Shown here in pieces: positions 18,235-29,310 of a stretch of DNA of 64,000 bases (positions are counted from its first letter, which is position 1; every line of letters begins with the position of its first letter). Below the pieces are notes generated by a model. The model was not told the DNA's origin and did no database searches. It saw nothing but the letters and a program-made list of their open reading frames with translations. The stretch comes from Bradyrhizobium sp. B097 (GTDB lineage: Bacteria; Pseudomonadota; Alphaproteobacteria; Rhizobiales; Xanthobacteraceae), in NCBI RefSeq assembly GCF_038957035.1, contig NZ_CP152412.1, positions 8,366,501 to 8,430,500 on the forward strand. Reading direction: 5' to 3'. The position numbers and the translations under genes were made by a program.

Positions 18235-19499
18235 TCACCTACGCGCAGCAAAACTCCGAAGAGCAGACGGACGCCCCGCCGCAGGCCGTGGACGACCATA
18301 TTGCTCCGGCGCCGCGGGTTTCGGTCCAGGCGTTCTGCGAGACGGTCGAGACCGCTGCCGCCGTACAGTCGGCGGGCGAGGATCGCCGGCTGGCCAAGGC
18401 TCACCTCAAGATCCAGATGGGCGGCATGGCGGCTGCCATCGAGGCCTATCGCTCGGCGCCGACGCCCAACGTCATCATCCTCGAGACCGAGGGCCGCAGC
18501 GACATTCTGGCCGGGCTCGACCAGCTCGCCACGGTGTGCGACGCCGGCACAAGGGTGGTCGTGATCGGCCGGGTCAACGACGTCACGCTGTATCGCGAGC
18601 TGGTGCGCCGCGGCGTCAGCGACTACGTGATCGCGCCGGCCCATGCGATCGACGTGGTGCGCGCGGTCTGCAACCTGTTCTCGGCGCCGGAAGCCAAGGC
18701 AGTCGGCCGTGTCGTCGCCGTCGTCGGCGCGAAGGGCGGCGTCGGCGCCTCGACGATCGCCCACAATATCGCCTGGGCGATCGCCCGCGATCTGGCGCTG
18801 GATTCCGTAGTGGCCGATCTCGACCTTGCATTCGGCACCGCCGGCCTCAACTACAACCAGGATCCGGCGCAAGGCATCGCGGATGCCGTGTTCTCGCCGG
18901 ACCGCGTCGATACCGCCTTCGTCGACCGCCTGCTGTCGAAATGCACCGACCATCTGAGCCTGCTGGCGGCGCCGGCCACGCTCGACAAGGTTTACGATTT
19001 CGGCGCCGAAGCGTTCGATGCGATCTTCGACACGCTGCGCACCACGATGCCCTGCATCGTGCTCGACGTGCCGCACCAATGGTCCGGCTGGACCAAGCGC
19101 GCGCTGATCGCCGCCGACGACATCTTGATCGTGGCGGCGCCCGACCTCGCCAACCTGCGCAACGCCAAGAACATGTTCGACCTGCTGAAGGCGTCGCGGC
19201 CGAACGACCGCGCGCCGTTGTACTGCCTGAACCAGGTCGGCGTGCCGAAGCGTCCGGAGATCGCGGCGAGCGAATTCGCCAAGGCGATCGAAAGCCCGCC
19301 GATCGCCGCCATCCCGTTCGATCCGCAGGTCTTCGGTTCGGCCGCCAACAACGGCCAGATGATCGCGGAGATCTCCGCCAATCACCGCGCAGTCGAGATG
19401 TTTCTGCAGATGGCGCAGCGGCTGACAGGCCGCGGCGAAACCAAGAAGCCGAGGGGGTCCTTCCTGTCGCCCCTGCTCGAAAAGCTGCGGTCCAAATAG
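18231..19499 (+). CDS. cpaE: Pilus assembly ATPase-like protein CpaE (TadZ)
   Basis: Localisation factor of the Tad apparatus, 422 residues. The N-terminal 150 residues have a receiver-like fold. Then a MinD/ParA-type ATPase domain starts at VVAVVGAKGGVGAST, a deviant Walker A at 166-175. Later come VVADLDLAFGTAGL and CIVLDVPHQW. TadZ proteins mark the pole or site of pilus assembly. Overlaps cpaD by four bases. Confidence 0.93.
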   Translation: MITYAQQNSEEQTDAPPQAVDDHIAPAPRVSVQAFCETVETAAAVQSAGEDRRLAKAHLKIQMGGMAAAIEAYRSAPTPNVIILETEGRSDILAGLDQLATVCDAGTRVVVIGRVNDVTLYRELVRRGVSDYVIAPAHAIDVVRAVCNLFSAPEAKAVGRVVAVVGAKGGVGASTIAHNIAWAIARDLALDSVVADLDLAFGTAGLNYNQDPAQGIADAVFSPDRVDTAFVDRLLSKCTDHLSLLAAPATLDKVYDFGAEAFDAIFDTLRTTMPCIVLDVPHQWSGWTKRALIAADDILIVAAPDLANLRNAKNMFDLLKASRPNDRAPLYCLNQVGVPKRPEIAASEFAKAIESPPIAAIPFDPQVFGSAANNGQMIAEISANHRAVEMFLQMAQRLTGRGETKKPRGSFLSPLLEKLRSK

Positions 19500-19523
19500 T
19501 GGTCCGCGTGGAGTCAAGACGTC

Positions 19524-20987
19524 GTGTTTGGTAAGCGTAGCGGAAACGATGCGGATATGCGGGCACCCAAGCCCGCTTTTCAGACGCCGGAGCCTGCCGG
19601 CTCGTCGCCGATGGCGCGCGAGGCCGCCGCCCCGACGATATCGTCGCCACCGCTAGCCCCTGCCAAGCCACCGCCCGCTCCCGCCGTCGAAGCCCGCCGC
19701 TCGGACAACTACTACCAGGTCAAGGCGACGATCTTCGGCGCCCTGATCGAGGCGATCGACCTTGCCCAGCTCGCCAAGCTCGACAGCGAGTCGGCGCGCG
19801 AGGAAATCCGCGACATCGTCAACGAGATCATCGCGATCAAGAACATCGTGATGTCGATCGCCGAGCAGGAAGAGCTGCTCGACGACATCTGCAACGACGT
19901 CCTCGGCTACGGACCGCTGGAGCCGCTATTGTCGCGCGACGACATCGCCGACATCATGGTCAACGGCGCCGGCACCGTCTTCATCGAAGTCGCCGGCAAG
20001 ATCCAGCGCACCGGCATCCGCTTCCGCGACAACCAGCAGCTGCTCAACATCTGCCAGCGCATCGTCAGCCAGGTCGGCCGGCGCGTCGACGAATCCTCGC
20101 CGATCTGCGACGCCCGCCTCGCCGACGGCTCGCGCGTCAACGCCATCGTGCCGCCGCTGGCGATCGACGGGCCCGCGCTCACCATTCGTAAATTCAAGAA
20201 GGACAAGCTGACGCTGGAGCAGCTCGTCAAGTTCGGCGCGATCACACCGGACGGGGCGACCATCCTGCAGATCATCGGCCGTGTCCGCTGCAACGTGATC
20301 ATCTCGGGCGGTACCGGTTCGGGCAAGACAACGCTGCTGAACTGCCTGACCAACTATATCGAGCACGACGAGCGCATCATCACCTGCGAAGACGCCGCCG
20401 AACTTCAGCTGCAGCAGCCGCATGTGGTGCGGCTGGAAACCCGGCCGCCGAACATCGAGGGTGAGGGCCAGGTCACGATGCGCGAACTGGTCCGCAACTG
20501 TCTGCGTATGCGCCCCGAGCGCATCATCGTCGGCGAAGTCCGCGGACCCGAGGCGTTCGACCTGTTGCAGGCGATGAACACCGGCCATGACGGCTCGATG
20601 GGCACGCTGCACGCCAACAATCCTCGCGAAGCGCTGTCGCGCTGCGAATCCATGATCACCATGGGTGGCTTTTCGCTTCCTTCGCGTACCATTCGCGAGA
20701 TGATCTGCGCCTCGGTCGACATCATCGTGCAGGCCGCGCGCCTGCGCGACGGCTCGCGCCGCATCACCCACATCACCGAGGTGATGGGCATGGAAGGCGA
20801 CACCATCATCACCCAGGATATCTTCCTCTACGACGTGGTCGGGGAAGACGCCAACGGCAAGATCATCGGCAAGCACCGCTCGACCGGCATCGGCCGGCCG
20901 CGCTTCTGGGAACGTGCGCGCTACTACAATGAAGAGAAGCGGCTTGCGGCGGCGCTGGATGCCTCCGACTCGCCGCCGCCGGTCTAG
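19524..20987 (+). CDS. cpaF: Pilus secretion ATPase CpaF (TadA)
   Basis: Hexameric VirB11-like ATPase that drives Flp assembly, 487 residues. A proline-rich linker occupies residues 1-60. Walker [10 protein letters not shown] is at 262-270, followed by the Asp box ([11 protein letters not shown]), Walker B around [15 protein letters not shown] and the His box [11 protein letters not shown]. It uses a GTG start at 19524 with GGAG upstream. TadB and TadC follow as its membrane partners. Confidence 0.95.
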   Translation: MFGKRSGNDADMRAPKPAFQTPEPAGSSPMAREAAAPTISSPPLAPAKPPPAPAVEARRSDNYYQVKATIFGALIEAIDLAQLAKLDSESAREEIRDIVNEIIAIKNIVMSIAEQEELLDDICNDVLGYGPLEPLLSRDDIADIMVNGAGTVFIEVAGKIQRTGIRFRDNQQLLNICQRIVSQVGRRVDESSPICDARLADGSRVNAIVPPLAIDGPALTIRKFKKDKLTLEQLVKFGAITPDGATILQIIGRVRCNVIISGGTGSGKTTLLNCLTNYIEHDERIITCEDAAELQLQQPHVVRLETRPPNIEGEGQVTMRELVRNCLRMRPERIIVGEVRGPEAFDLLQAMNTGHDGSMGTLHANNPREALSRCESMITMGGFSLPSRTIREMICASVDIIVQAARLRDGSRRITHITEVMGMEGDTIITQDIFLYDVVGEDANGKIIGKHRSTGIGRPRFWERARYYNEEKRLAAALDASDSPPPV

Positions 20988-20998
20988 GGGAACGCAGC

Positions 20999-21976
20999 AT
21001 GCAGACGCAAACCCTTGCCCTGGCCTTCCTCGCCGCCACCACCGTGGGCGGCATCGCCTGGGTCTTCCTCTATCCCTACCTCTCGGGGGAGAAGAAAGCC
21101 GAGTCGCGCCGCGCATCGGTGGCGCGCAGCGAACCGTCGACGACGCGAAATACCGACCGCACGCAGCGCTCCCGCCGCGAGCAGGTCGAAGGATCGCTCA
21201 AGGAGCTCGAGGCGCGTCGGCAGAAGGACAAGAAAGTCCCGCTCGGCATGCGCATCTCGCAGGCCGGACTGGAGTGGTCCGAGCAGAAATTCTGGATGAT
21301 CTCCGGCGCCCTCGGCCTGTTCGGGTTCGGCGCGGCATTTATGGTCGGCGGAGGCCTGCTCGGCGCGGCCGGCATCGGGTTTGCCATGGGTCTCGGCCTG
21401 CCGCGCTGGCTGCTCGGCTTCCTGAAGAAGCGGCGGGAAAAGGCCTTTCTGAAGGCGCTGCCCGACGCCGTCGACGTCATCGTGCGCGGCATCAAGGCCG
21501 GCCTGCCGCTGTTCGAATCGCTCAAGGCGGTCGTCAACGACGCCTCTGAGCCGTTGCGCAGCGAGTTCCTTGCGATCATCGAAACCCAGGCGATCGGCAT
21601 GCCGCTTGGCGAAGCCTGCGCCCGGCTCTACGAACGCATGCCGCTGCCGGAAGCGAACTTTTTCGGCATCGTGATCGCGATCCAGCAGAAGTCCGGCGGC
21701 AATCTGTCGGAAGCGCTCGGCAACCTGTCGCGGGTGCTGCGCGACCGCAAGAAGATGGCCGAGAAGATCCAGGCGATGTCGATGGAAGCGAAAGCTTCCG
21801 CCGCCATCATCGGCTCGCTGCCGCCGATCGTGATGATCCTCGTGTTCCTCACGACGCCGGACTACATCGCCCTGCTGTGGACGAACTCGATGGGCCAGCT
21901 CATGCTGGTTGCCTGCGCCGTCTGGATGTCGATGGGCGTGCTGGTGATGAAGAAGATGATCAACTTCGATTTCTGA
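20999..21976 (+). CDS. tadB: Pilus inner-membrane platform protein TadB
   Basis: GspF-family platform protein of 325 residues. One N-terminal helix, a basic linker, a pair of helices near 100-140 and two C-terminal helices are present. The T2SSF domain is recognisable at LPDAVDVIVRGIKAGLPLFESL and GIVIAIQQKSGGNLSEALGNLSRVLRDR. It works as a heteromer with TadC and receives the force from CpaF. Confidence 0.93.
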   Translation: MQTQTLALAFLAATTVGGIAWVFLYPYLSGEKKAESRRASVARSEPSTTRNTDRTQRSRREQVEGSLKELEARRQKDKKVPLGMRISQAGLEWSEQKFWMISGALGLFGFGAAFMVGGGLLGAAGIGFAMGLGLPRWLLGFLKKRREKAFLKALPDAVDVIVRGIKAGLPLFESLKAVVNDASEPLRSEFLAIIETQAIGMPLGEACARLYERMPLPEANFFGIVIAIQQKSGGNLSEALGNLSRVLRDRKKMAEKIQAMSMEAKASAAIIGSLPPIVMILVFLTTPDYIALLWTNSMGQLMLVACAVWMSMGVLVMKKMINFDF

Positions 21977-21985
21977 CGGTGCAGC

Positions 21986-22960
21986 ATGATTGATATTCTG
22001 GTCGCCAAGCTCCACGACGTCAGGTTCATGACCATGCTGCTTGCCTTCATCGCGGCAAGCGCGACGGTCTACACGTTGGTAATGCCGCTGCTCGCCGGCG
22101 GCGACCTCAACAAGCGCATGAAGGCCGTCGCCAGCGAGCGCGAGCGTCTCCGGCAGCGTGAGCGCGAGCGTCTCGCCAAGACGGAGAAGGTCGCGCTGCG
22201 GCAGACCCCGAAGCAGGTCGTCTCCCGGGTGGTGGACGATCTCAACCTCACGAAATGGCTCGCCCAGGAAGCGGCGCTCGAGAAGCTCGTGATGGCGGGC
22301 TATCGCGGCCACGCCCCATACGTGACCTTCTTGTTCGCCCGCGCGGTGGCGCCGATCGTGCTGCTGCTCGGCGCTATCGTCTATACGTTCTTCATCGCGG
22401 GCGCGACCTGGTCACTCACGCTCAAGATCGGCATTTGCGTCGGTGCGGCCTATGCAGGCCTGCAGGCGCCGATGCTGTTCCTGAAGAACGCGATCTCCAA
22501 GCGCCAGCTCCAGATCAAGCGCGCCTTTCCGGATTCGCTCGACCTGCTGCTGATCTGCATCGAGTCGGGCATGTCGGTCGAGGTCGCATTCCGCAAGGTG
22601 GCCAACGAGATCGCCGGACAGTCGATCGCGCTGTCGGAGGAGTTCGCCCTGACGACCGCCGAACTGTCCTACTTGCAGGACCGCAAGTCCGCCTACGAGA
22701 ACCTGGCGCGCCGCACCGGGCTCGAAGGCGTGAAATCGGTGTGCATGGCCTTGCAGCAATCCGAACGCTACGGCACGCCGCTCGGCCAGAGCCTGCGCGT
22801 GATGGCGCAGGAAAATCGCGACATGCGCATGAACGAGGCCGAGAAGAAGGCGGCGGCGCTGCCGCCCAAGCTGACCGTGCCGATGATCCTGTTCTTCCTG
22901 CCCTGCCTGTTCATCGTGATCCTCGGGCCGTCCTACATCAAGATCGCCACGATGCCTTGA
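21986..22960 (+). CDS. tadC: Pilus inner-membrane platform protein TadC
   Basis: Second GspF-family platform protein, 324 residues. The core motif is RAFPDSLDLLLICIESGMSVEVAFRKVANEI, then LQQSERYGTPLGQSLRVMAQENRDMRM. Helices lie at the N-terminus, the middle and the extreme C-terminus. It is the last plus-strand gene of the locus and ends against a palindromic repeat. Confidence 0.93.
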   Translation: MIDILVAKLHDVRFMTMLLAFIAASATVYTLVMPLLAGGDLNKRMKAVASERERLRQRERERLAKTEKVALRQTPKQVVSRVVDDLNLTKWLAQEAALEKLVMAGYRGHAPYVTFLFARAVAPIVLLLGAIVYTFFIAGATWSLTLKIGICVGAAYAGLQAPMLFLKNAISKRQLQIKRAFPDSLDLLLICIESGMSVEVAFRKVANEIAGQSIALSEEFALTTAELSYLQDRKSAYENLARRTGLEGVKSVCMALQQSERYGTPLGQSLRVMAQENRDMRMNEAEKKAAALPPKLTVPMILFFLPCLFIVILGPSYIKIATMP

Positions 22961-23014
22961 GCCGCGCCGCAGCGGACTGCGCCGACCGCCTTCTCCTTTC
23001 TCATGAAAGCGGGA

Positions 23015-23119
23015 AAGTGGGGATGGGGGTCAGCCGCAGGCGCCGCTGTTCGCGGTGAGAGATGATCCCCACCCGCTTTGCTCTTGCGAGCAAAGCGACC
23101 TCCCCTTTTCAAGGGGAGG
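23015..23119. repeat. Palindromic repeats between tadC and tadD
   Basis: Two clear hairpins sit between convergent genes: CGCTTTGCTC-TTGC-GAGCAAAGCG (23074-23097) and CCTCCCCTT-TTC-AAGGGGAGG (23099-23119). A looser inverted GGGGATGGG / ATCCCCACCC pair lies before them. They resemble the element in the urtB-urtC gap and may also stop transcription from both sides. Confidence 0.7.
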
Positions 23120-23140
23120 TTTGGAAGTTGCCATGTCGGC

Positions 23141-23938
23141 TTAATCGTCCTTGGCGACGACAGGCGCGCCGCGCGAGGAAATCCGCGGCCCGTCCTTGCG
23201 GTTCAGCATGTCGCGCAGATAGGCGACGTTGGTGGCCGCCTCATCGGCTGGCAGGTCGGCCTTGACGATGGTCTCGGCCTCCGCGAAGCGGCCCTGCAGA
23301 CCGACGACGAGGGCAAGGTTCTGCCGGATGCGGGTGTCGGCGCGGGCGCTGGCATAGGCCTGGCGCAGCGTCTGTTCCGCCTTCGGCAATTCCTTGGTCA
23401 GCATGTAGGACAGGCCGAGATTGGACAGCACGGACGGCTCGTCCGGGGCCAGTCGAAGGGCACTGGCGTAATAGCGCCGCGCTTCGTCGTGCCGGTTCAA
23501 CTTGTCGAGCGTGGTCCCCTGCACCGACAGGATCCGCCAGTCCGGATTGTCCGGACTGTGCGCGCGGCTCAGCACGTCGAATGCGGCCTGCGAATTGCCG
23601 TTGTCAGCGAGCGCGCGGCCATAGGCGGCGAGCAGCGGCTTGCTGCCGGGGGTGGCGAGTGTGGCCTGCTCCAGCACGGCGCAGGCCTGCGAACGCTGTC
23701 CGGTCATGCGCAGCGCCTGCCCGTAAGCGATGGCGGCGTCGACATCCTTGGGATTCTTGCGGTAGCGCTCGCCATAAACCTCGAGATTGCGGCGCGGATC
23801 GTCGGGCACCGGATCGGACCGGGACGCGATCGATCCGGTGACGTCTGACATGGTCTGGCAACCGCCAAGCCCGGCGGCGAGGACCGCCACGAGGGCTGCG
23901 GAACTAAGATGCCGGGTCAAAATGGACTGTCGACGCAT
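23141..23938 (-). CDS. tadD: TPR lipoprotein TadD
   Basis: Lipoprotein of 265 residues with lipobox AAGLGGCQ, followed by tetratricopeptide repeats (for example VDAAIAYGQALRMTGQ, PSVLSNLGLSYMLTKELPKAEQTLRQAYA). TadD acts as a pilotin-like factor for the secretin. Here it lies alone on the opposite strand from the main operon. The ATG at 23938 is preferred over a TTG at 23965, because it leaves a short basic start before the signal helix. Confidence 0.9.
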   Translation of the reverse strand: MRRQSILTRHLSSAALVAVLAAGLGGCQTMSDVTGSIASRSDPVPDDPRRNLEVYGERYRKNPKDVDAAIAYGQALRMTGQRSQACAVLEQATLATPGSKPLLAAYGRALADNGNSQAAFDVLSRAHSPDNPDWRILSVQGTTLDKLNRHDEARRYYASALRLAPDEPSVLSNLGLSYMLTKELPKAEQTLRQAYASARADTRIRQNLALVVGLQGRFAEAETIVKADLPADEAATNVAYLRDMLNRKDGPRISSRGAPVVAKDD

Positions 23939-23997
23939 GGCACTGTGACTCACGAAATCGGGCAAATGGATCGAGCCGAGCGTGCCAGCAATAGACT

Positions 23998-24020
23998 GTT
24001 AACCCTAACGTCTGGTTAAC
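23998..24020 (-). promoter_or_regulatory. CtrA-like palindrome upstream of tadD
   Basis: A perfect dyad GTTAACC-N9-GGTTAAC, about 60 bp before tadD. Within it, CTAA-CGTCTGG-TTAAC (24005-24020) differs at one base from the CtrA consensus TTAA-N7-TTAAC. It lies between tadD and the divergent peptidase gene and could affect either. Confidence 0.45.
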
Positions 24021-24144
24021 TGCGGCACCGGCGACCGGCACGCCGGTTCCAGTCCCGCAGGTCGCGTCAACCGTGGGCGCGCTACCATCCACCGCGAAAG
24101 GCGTGTTAGTCACCAGCAACGACGCCAGAACAGCCGAGAGCCGC

Positions 24145-25524
24145 ATGCCATCCGTGTTCGAGACCGCCCCCACGACCGCCGTCACGCCGATCACCTTCGT
24201 CAGCAAGGCGACATGGGATGCGATCCGCAGCGAGTTGCCGGCGCCGGCGCGCCAGTTCGCGGAGGCCAATGACTTTGCGGCCAAGCCGGGCAAGGCCCTC
24301 GCTTTGCCGGCAGCCGATGGCGGCATCGCGCAGGTGCTGTTCGGCCTCGAGGATGCAGATCACAAGGCGCGCGATCCGTTCCGCGCCGGCGCCCTGCCCG
24401 GCCTGCTGCCGCCGGGCGTCTACCGCTTTGCCAATGCGCCGCATGACACGCGGCTCGCCGCGCTCGCTTTCGCGCTCGGCTGCTACCGCTTCGGCCGCTA
24501 TCGCAAGAACAAGACCCCCGAGGTCCGCCTGGTGCCGCCCGATGGCGTCGACACGGCCGAGATCGCGCGGATGGCGGATGCCGCGGCGCTGGCGCGCGAC
24601 CTCATCAACACGCCGTCCAACGACATGGGCCCGGCCGAGCTCGCCGAGGCGGCGCGCGACCTCGCAACGCGGTTCGGCGCCGCCTTCAATTGCATCGACG
24701 GCGACGAGCTCGCGCAGAACTTCCCGCTGATCCACGCCGTCGGCATGGCATCGACCCGCGCGCCGCGGCTGATCGATCTGAGCTGGGGCGATCCGGCCCA
24801 TCCGAAGGTGACGCTGGTCGGCAAAGGCGTCTGCTTCGACACCGGCGGGCTCGACCTCAAGCCGTCGAGCGGCATGCTGATCATGAAGAAGGACATGGGT
24901 GGCGCCGCTAACGTGCTGGCGCTGGCGCAGATGGTGATGGACGCGAAGCTGAAAGTGCGGCTGCGCGTGCTGATCCCGGCGGTCGAGAACGCGGTTGCCG
25001 GCAATGCGTTCCGTCCGCTCGACATCTTCAAGTCGCGCAAGGGCATCACCGTCGAGATCGGCAACACCGATGCCGAGGGGCGGCTGGTGCTCGCCGACGC
25101 ACTGGCGCTGGCCGACGAGGAGACGCCGGACCTGCTGGTCGATCTCGGCACGCTGACCGGCGCGGCGCGCGTGGCGCTCGGCCCGGATCTGCCGCCGTTC
25201 TACACCAACGACGAGGCGCTCGCCGGCGACATTGCAGCGTTTGCAAGGAGCGAGAACGACCCGTTGTGGCGAATGCCGCTGTGGCCGGCCTACGATGCCT
25301 GGCTCGACTCCAAGACCGCCGACATCACCAACGCGCCGTCGGGCGGCTTCGCCGGCTCGATCACCTGCGCGCTGTTCCTGCAGCGCTTCGTCGAGCACGC
25401 CAGGAGCTGGCTGCATGTCGACATCTACGGCTGGACGCCGTCGACGAAGCCCGGCCGCCCCGAGGGCGGCGAGTGCCAGGCCGCGCGCGCGATCTACAAA
25501 CTGCTGAGCCAGCGTTATGCATGA
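24145..25524 (+). CDS. Leucyl aminopeptidase family protein (M17)
   Basis: Cytosolic di-metal aminopeptidase of 459 residues. The M17 signature NTDAEGRL is at 307-314, and the metal and substrate region VGKGVCFDTGGLDLKPSSGMLIMKKDMGG at about 225-253. The N-terminal half is divergent and shorter than in PepA, typical of the second alphaproteobacterial M17 group (PepB-like). The ATG at 24145 is preceded by GAGAG. The frame is open back to 24073 but without support. It overlaps the next gene by 8 bp. Confidence 0.9.
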   Translation: MPSVFETAPTTAVTPITFVSKATWDAIRSELPAPARQFAEANDFAAKPGKALALPAADGGIAQVLFGLEDADHKARDPFRAGALPGLLPPGVYRFANAPHDTRLAALAFALGCYRFGRYRKNKTPEVRLVPPDGVDTAEIARMADAAALARDLINTPSNDMGPAELAEAARDLATRFGAAFNCIDGDELAQNFPLIHAVGMASTRAPRLIDLSWGDPAHPKVTLVGKGVCFDTGGLDLKPSSGMLIMKKDMGGAANVLALAQMVMDAKLKVRLRVLIPAVENAVAGNAFRPLDIFKSRKGITVEIGNTDAEGRLVLADALALADEETPDLLVDLGTLTGAARVALGPDLPPFYTNDEALAGDIAAFARSENDPLWRMPLWPAYDAWLDSKTADITNAPSGGFAGSITCALFLQRFVEHARSWLHVDIYGWTPSTKPGRPEGGECQAARAIYKLLSQRYA

Positions 25525-26359
25525 TGCCAGACTGACGCCGGCCCGCGAGGACGTCGCGGCAAAATATCTCGAGGGTAAGGTAAAGGCGGCGCGCTTCGTC
25601 GACGGCGAGGCGCTCGAGGTCGGCGATGCCATCGCGCCGCTGCGGCGGGCGCCGGCGGCCGATGCCGAACAGATGACGCAGGCACTCAGGGGCGAACGCG
25701 TCACGGTGTACGACCGCAACGGCGAAGGCTGGGCCTGGGGCCAGCTTGCCGATGACGGCTATGTCGGCTGGATTGCCGAGGCCGCGCTGACGGCGCCCGG
25801 CACGGCACCGACGCACAAGGTGACGGCGCTGCGCACGCTGGCGTTTCCGGGACCGTCGATCAAGCTGCCGCCGGTCGAGGCGCTGGCGATGGGGACCAGG
25901 CTCGCAATCACCCGCGAGGACGGTCCCTTCGCGGTGACCCGCGAGGGCTGGCATCTGCCGCGCCAGCATCTCGCGCCTCTCGACACGACGGCGCAGGATT
26001 TCGTCGCAATCGCCGAGCAGTTCGTCGGCACGCCCTATCTCTGGGGCGGCAAGTCGAGCCTCGGCATCGATTGCTCCGGCCTGGTGCAGATCGCGCTGAC
26101 CGCCGCCGGCACCGGCTGCCCGCGCGACAGCGACATGCAGCAGGACGGGCTCGGCCGCGAATTGACGGCCGCGGAATCCAAGCACCTGCAGCGTGGCGAC
26201 CTGATCTTCTGGAAGGGCCATGTCGCCATCGTGCGCGATGCGACGACGATCGTGCACGCCAATGCGCATCACATGGCAACGGTGGTGGAGAACACACACG
26301 CCGCCATCGCGCGCATCAAGGCCGCCGGCAGCGAGGTCCTGGCGATCAAGCGGCTTTGA
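25517..26359 (+). CDS. SH3-domain and NlpC/P60 cysteine peptidase
   Basis: Predicted cell-wall-peptide hydrolase of 280 residues. Residues about 35-145 hold two SH3-like parts (GERVTVYDRNGEGWAWGQLADDGYVGWI). The NlpC/P60 domain follows, with catalytic Cys186 in GIDCSGLV, His235 in KGHVAIV and a third polar residue near His247. No signal peptide is visible. The overlap with the M17 aminopeptidase suggests the pair recycles murein peptides in the cytoplasm: this enzyme would cut L-Ala-D-Glu-mDAP peptides and the aminopeptidase would act on the products. That role is inferred from context. Confidence 0.9.
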   Translation: MHDARLTPAREDVAAKYLEGKVKAARFVDGEALEVGDAIAPLRRAPAADAEQMTQALRGERVTVYDRNGEGWAWGQLADDGYVGWIAEAALTAPGTAPTHKVTALRTLAFPGPSIKLPPVEALAMGTRLAITREDGPFAVTREGWHLPRQHLAPLDTTAQDFVAIAEQFVGTPYLWGGKSSLGIDCSGLVQIALTAAGTGCPRDSDMQQDGLGRELTAAESKHLQRGDLIFWKGHVAIVRDATTIVHANAHHMATVVENTHAAIARIKAAGSEVLAIKRL

Positions 26360-26379
26360 TTGGCGCGACGGGCATCGTC

Positions 26380-26478
26380 CGTCATCCTGAGGAGCGCGAA
26401 GCGCGTCTCGAAGGATCGACGGCCCCACTCGGGCCACGCATCCTTCGAGGCTCGCTCCGCTCGCACCTCAGGATGACG
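26380..26478. repeat. Palindromic intergenic repeat
   Basis: Inverted arms CGTCATCCTGAGG (26380-26392) and CCTCAGGATGACG (26466-26478), with inner arms around CTCGAAGGAT/ATCCTTCGAG. It lies between convergent genes. The sequence type is familiar from many Bradyrhizobium gaps. Confidence 0.8.
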
Positions 26479-26496
26479 TGGGACGACGTGAGTGGG

Positions 26497-28122
<1,626 letters not shown>

Positions 28123-28125
28123 GAG

Positions 28126-29310
28126 TCAGCCCTTCGAGAACGTCTTGCGCGGATCGAAGGCGTCGCGCGCGGCTTCGCCGATGAAGATCAGAAGCGACAG
28201 CATGATCGCGACCGAGAAGAAGCCGGTGAGGCCAAGCCACGGCGCCTGCACATTGGCCTTGCCCTGCGACAGCAATTCACCGAGCGAGGGTGAACCGGGC
28301 GGCAGGCCGAAGCCGAGGAAATCCAGCGCCGTCAACGTCATCACCGAGGACGAGACGATGAAGGGCAGGAACGTCATGGTCGCGACCATCGCGTTCGGCA
28401 GCAGATGGCGGAACATGATCACGCGGTTGGAGACGCCGAGCGCGCGCGCCGCCTGAATGTATTCGAAGTTGCGGCCGCGCAGGAATTCGGCCCGGACCAG
28501 GCCGACCAGCGAGACCCATGAGAACAGCAGGAGGATGCCGAGCAGGATGAAGAAGCCCGGCGGCAGCACCGCCGAGATGATCAGCAGCAGATAGAGCGAG
28601 GGGATCGCGGTCCAGATCTCGATGAATCGCTGGAAGCCGAGATCGATCCAGCCGCCGAAATAGCCCTGCACGCCGCCGGCGGCAACGCCGATGATCGAGG
28701 ACAGGATGGTCAGCGTCAGGCCGAACAAGACCGAGATGCGGAAGCCGTAGATCAATCGCGCGACGACGTCGCGGCCCTGATCGTCGGTGCCGAGCCAGTT
28801 GTATTCGAGGTCGCGGCAGCCGGTGAGCCCCTTCCGCTTCACCACATCCGCGCACTGCTTTTCGGTCAGGAGCCAGGTCGGCTTTGACGGCACCGCGGTC
28901 GGCGGGTCGAGGTTGCGGCTGTCGTAGGAATAGCGGATCGGCGGCCAGATCATGCTGCCGCCCTTGGCGGCGATCTGCTTCTGCAGATAGGGGTCACGAT
29001 AGTCGGCCGCGGTCTCGAAGTCGCCGCCGAAAGTGGTCTCGGCATAGGTGAACACCACCGGCCAGTAGAGACGGCCGTCATATTTGACGACCAGCGGCTT
29101 GTCGTTGGCAATGAAATTGGCGAACAGCGACAGCACGAACAGCACGAGGAATATCCAGAACGACCAGTAGCCGCGGCGGTTCGCCTTGAAGTTCTGCCAG
29201 CGCCGCTGGTTGAGCGGCGACGGCGCGAAGGCGTGGCGGGTGGCGGGCACCGCCTCGCCCATCGGCGATTGCGTCGTGGTCTCGACCGGCTGGGGCGCGA
29301 GCATCGTCAT
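28126..29310 (-). CDS. yejE: Oligopeptide ABC transporter permease (YejE-type)
   Basis: DppC-type permease of 394 residues. A first helix (YWSFWIFLVLFVLSLFANFIA) is followed by a long periplasmic insert of about 130 residues typical of YejE, then the five-helix core with the EAA loop AARALGVSNRVIMFRHLLPNA. The frame is open far upstream to 30090, but that is a shadow of yejB. The ATG at 29310 overlaps the yejB stop (TGATG). Confidence 0.92.
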   Translation of the reverse strand: MTMLAPQPVETTTQSPMGEAVPATRHAFAPSPLNQRRWQNFKANRRGYWSFWIFLVLFVLSLFANFIANDKPLVVKYDGRLYWPVVFTYAETTFGGDFETAADYRDPYLQKQIAAKGGSMIWPPIRYSYDSRNLDPPTAVPSKPTWLLTEKQCADVVKRKGLTGCRDLEYNWLGTDDQGRDVVARLIYGFRISVLFGLTLTILSSIIGVAAGGVQGYFGGWIDLGFQRFIEIWTAIPSLYLLLIISAVLPPGFFILLGILLLFSWVSLVGLVRAEFLRGRNFEYIQAARALGVSNRVIMFRHLLPNAMVATMTFLPFIVSSSVMTLTALDFLGFGLPPGSPSLGELLSQGKANVQAPWLGLTGFFSVAIMLSLLIFIGEAARDAFDPRKTFSKG

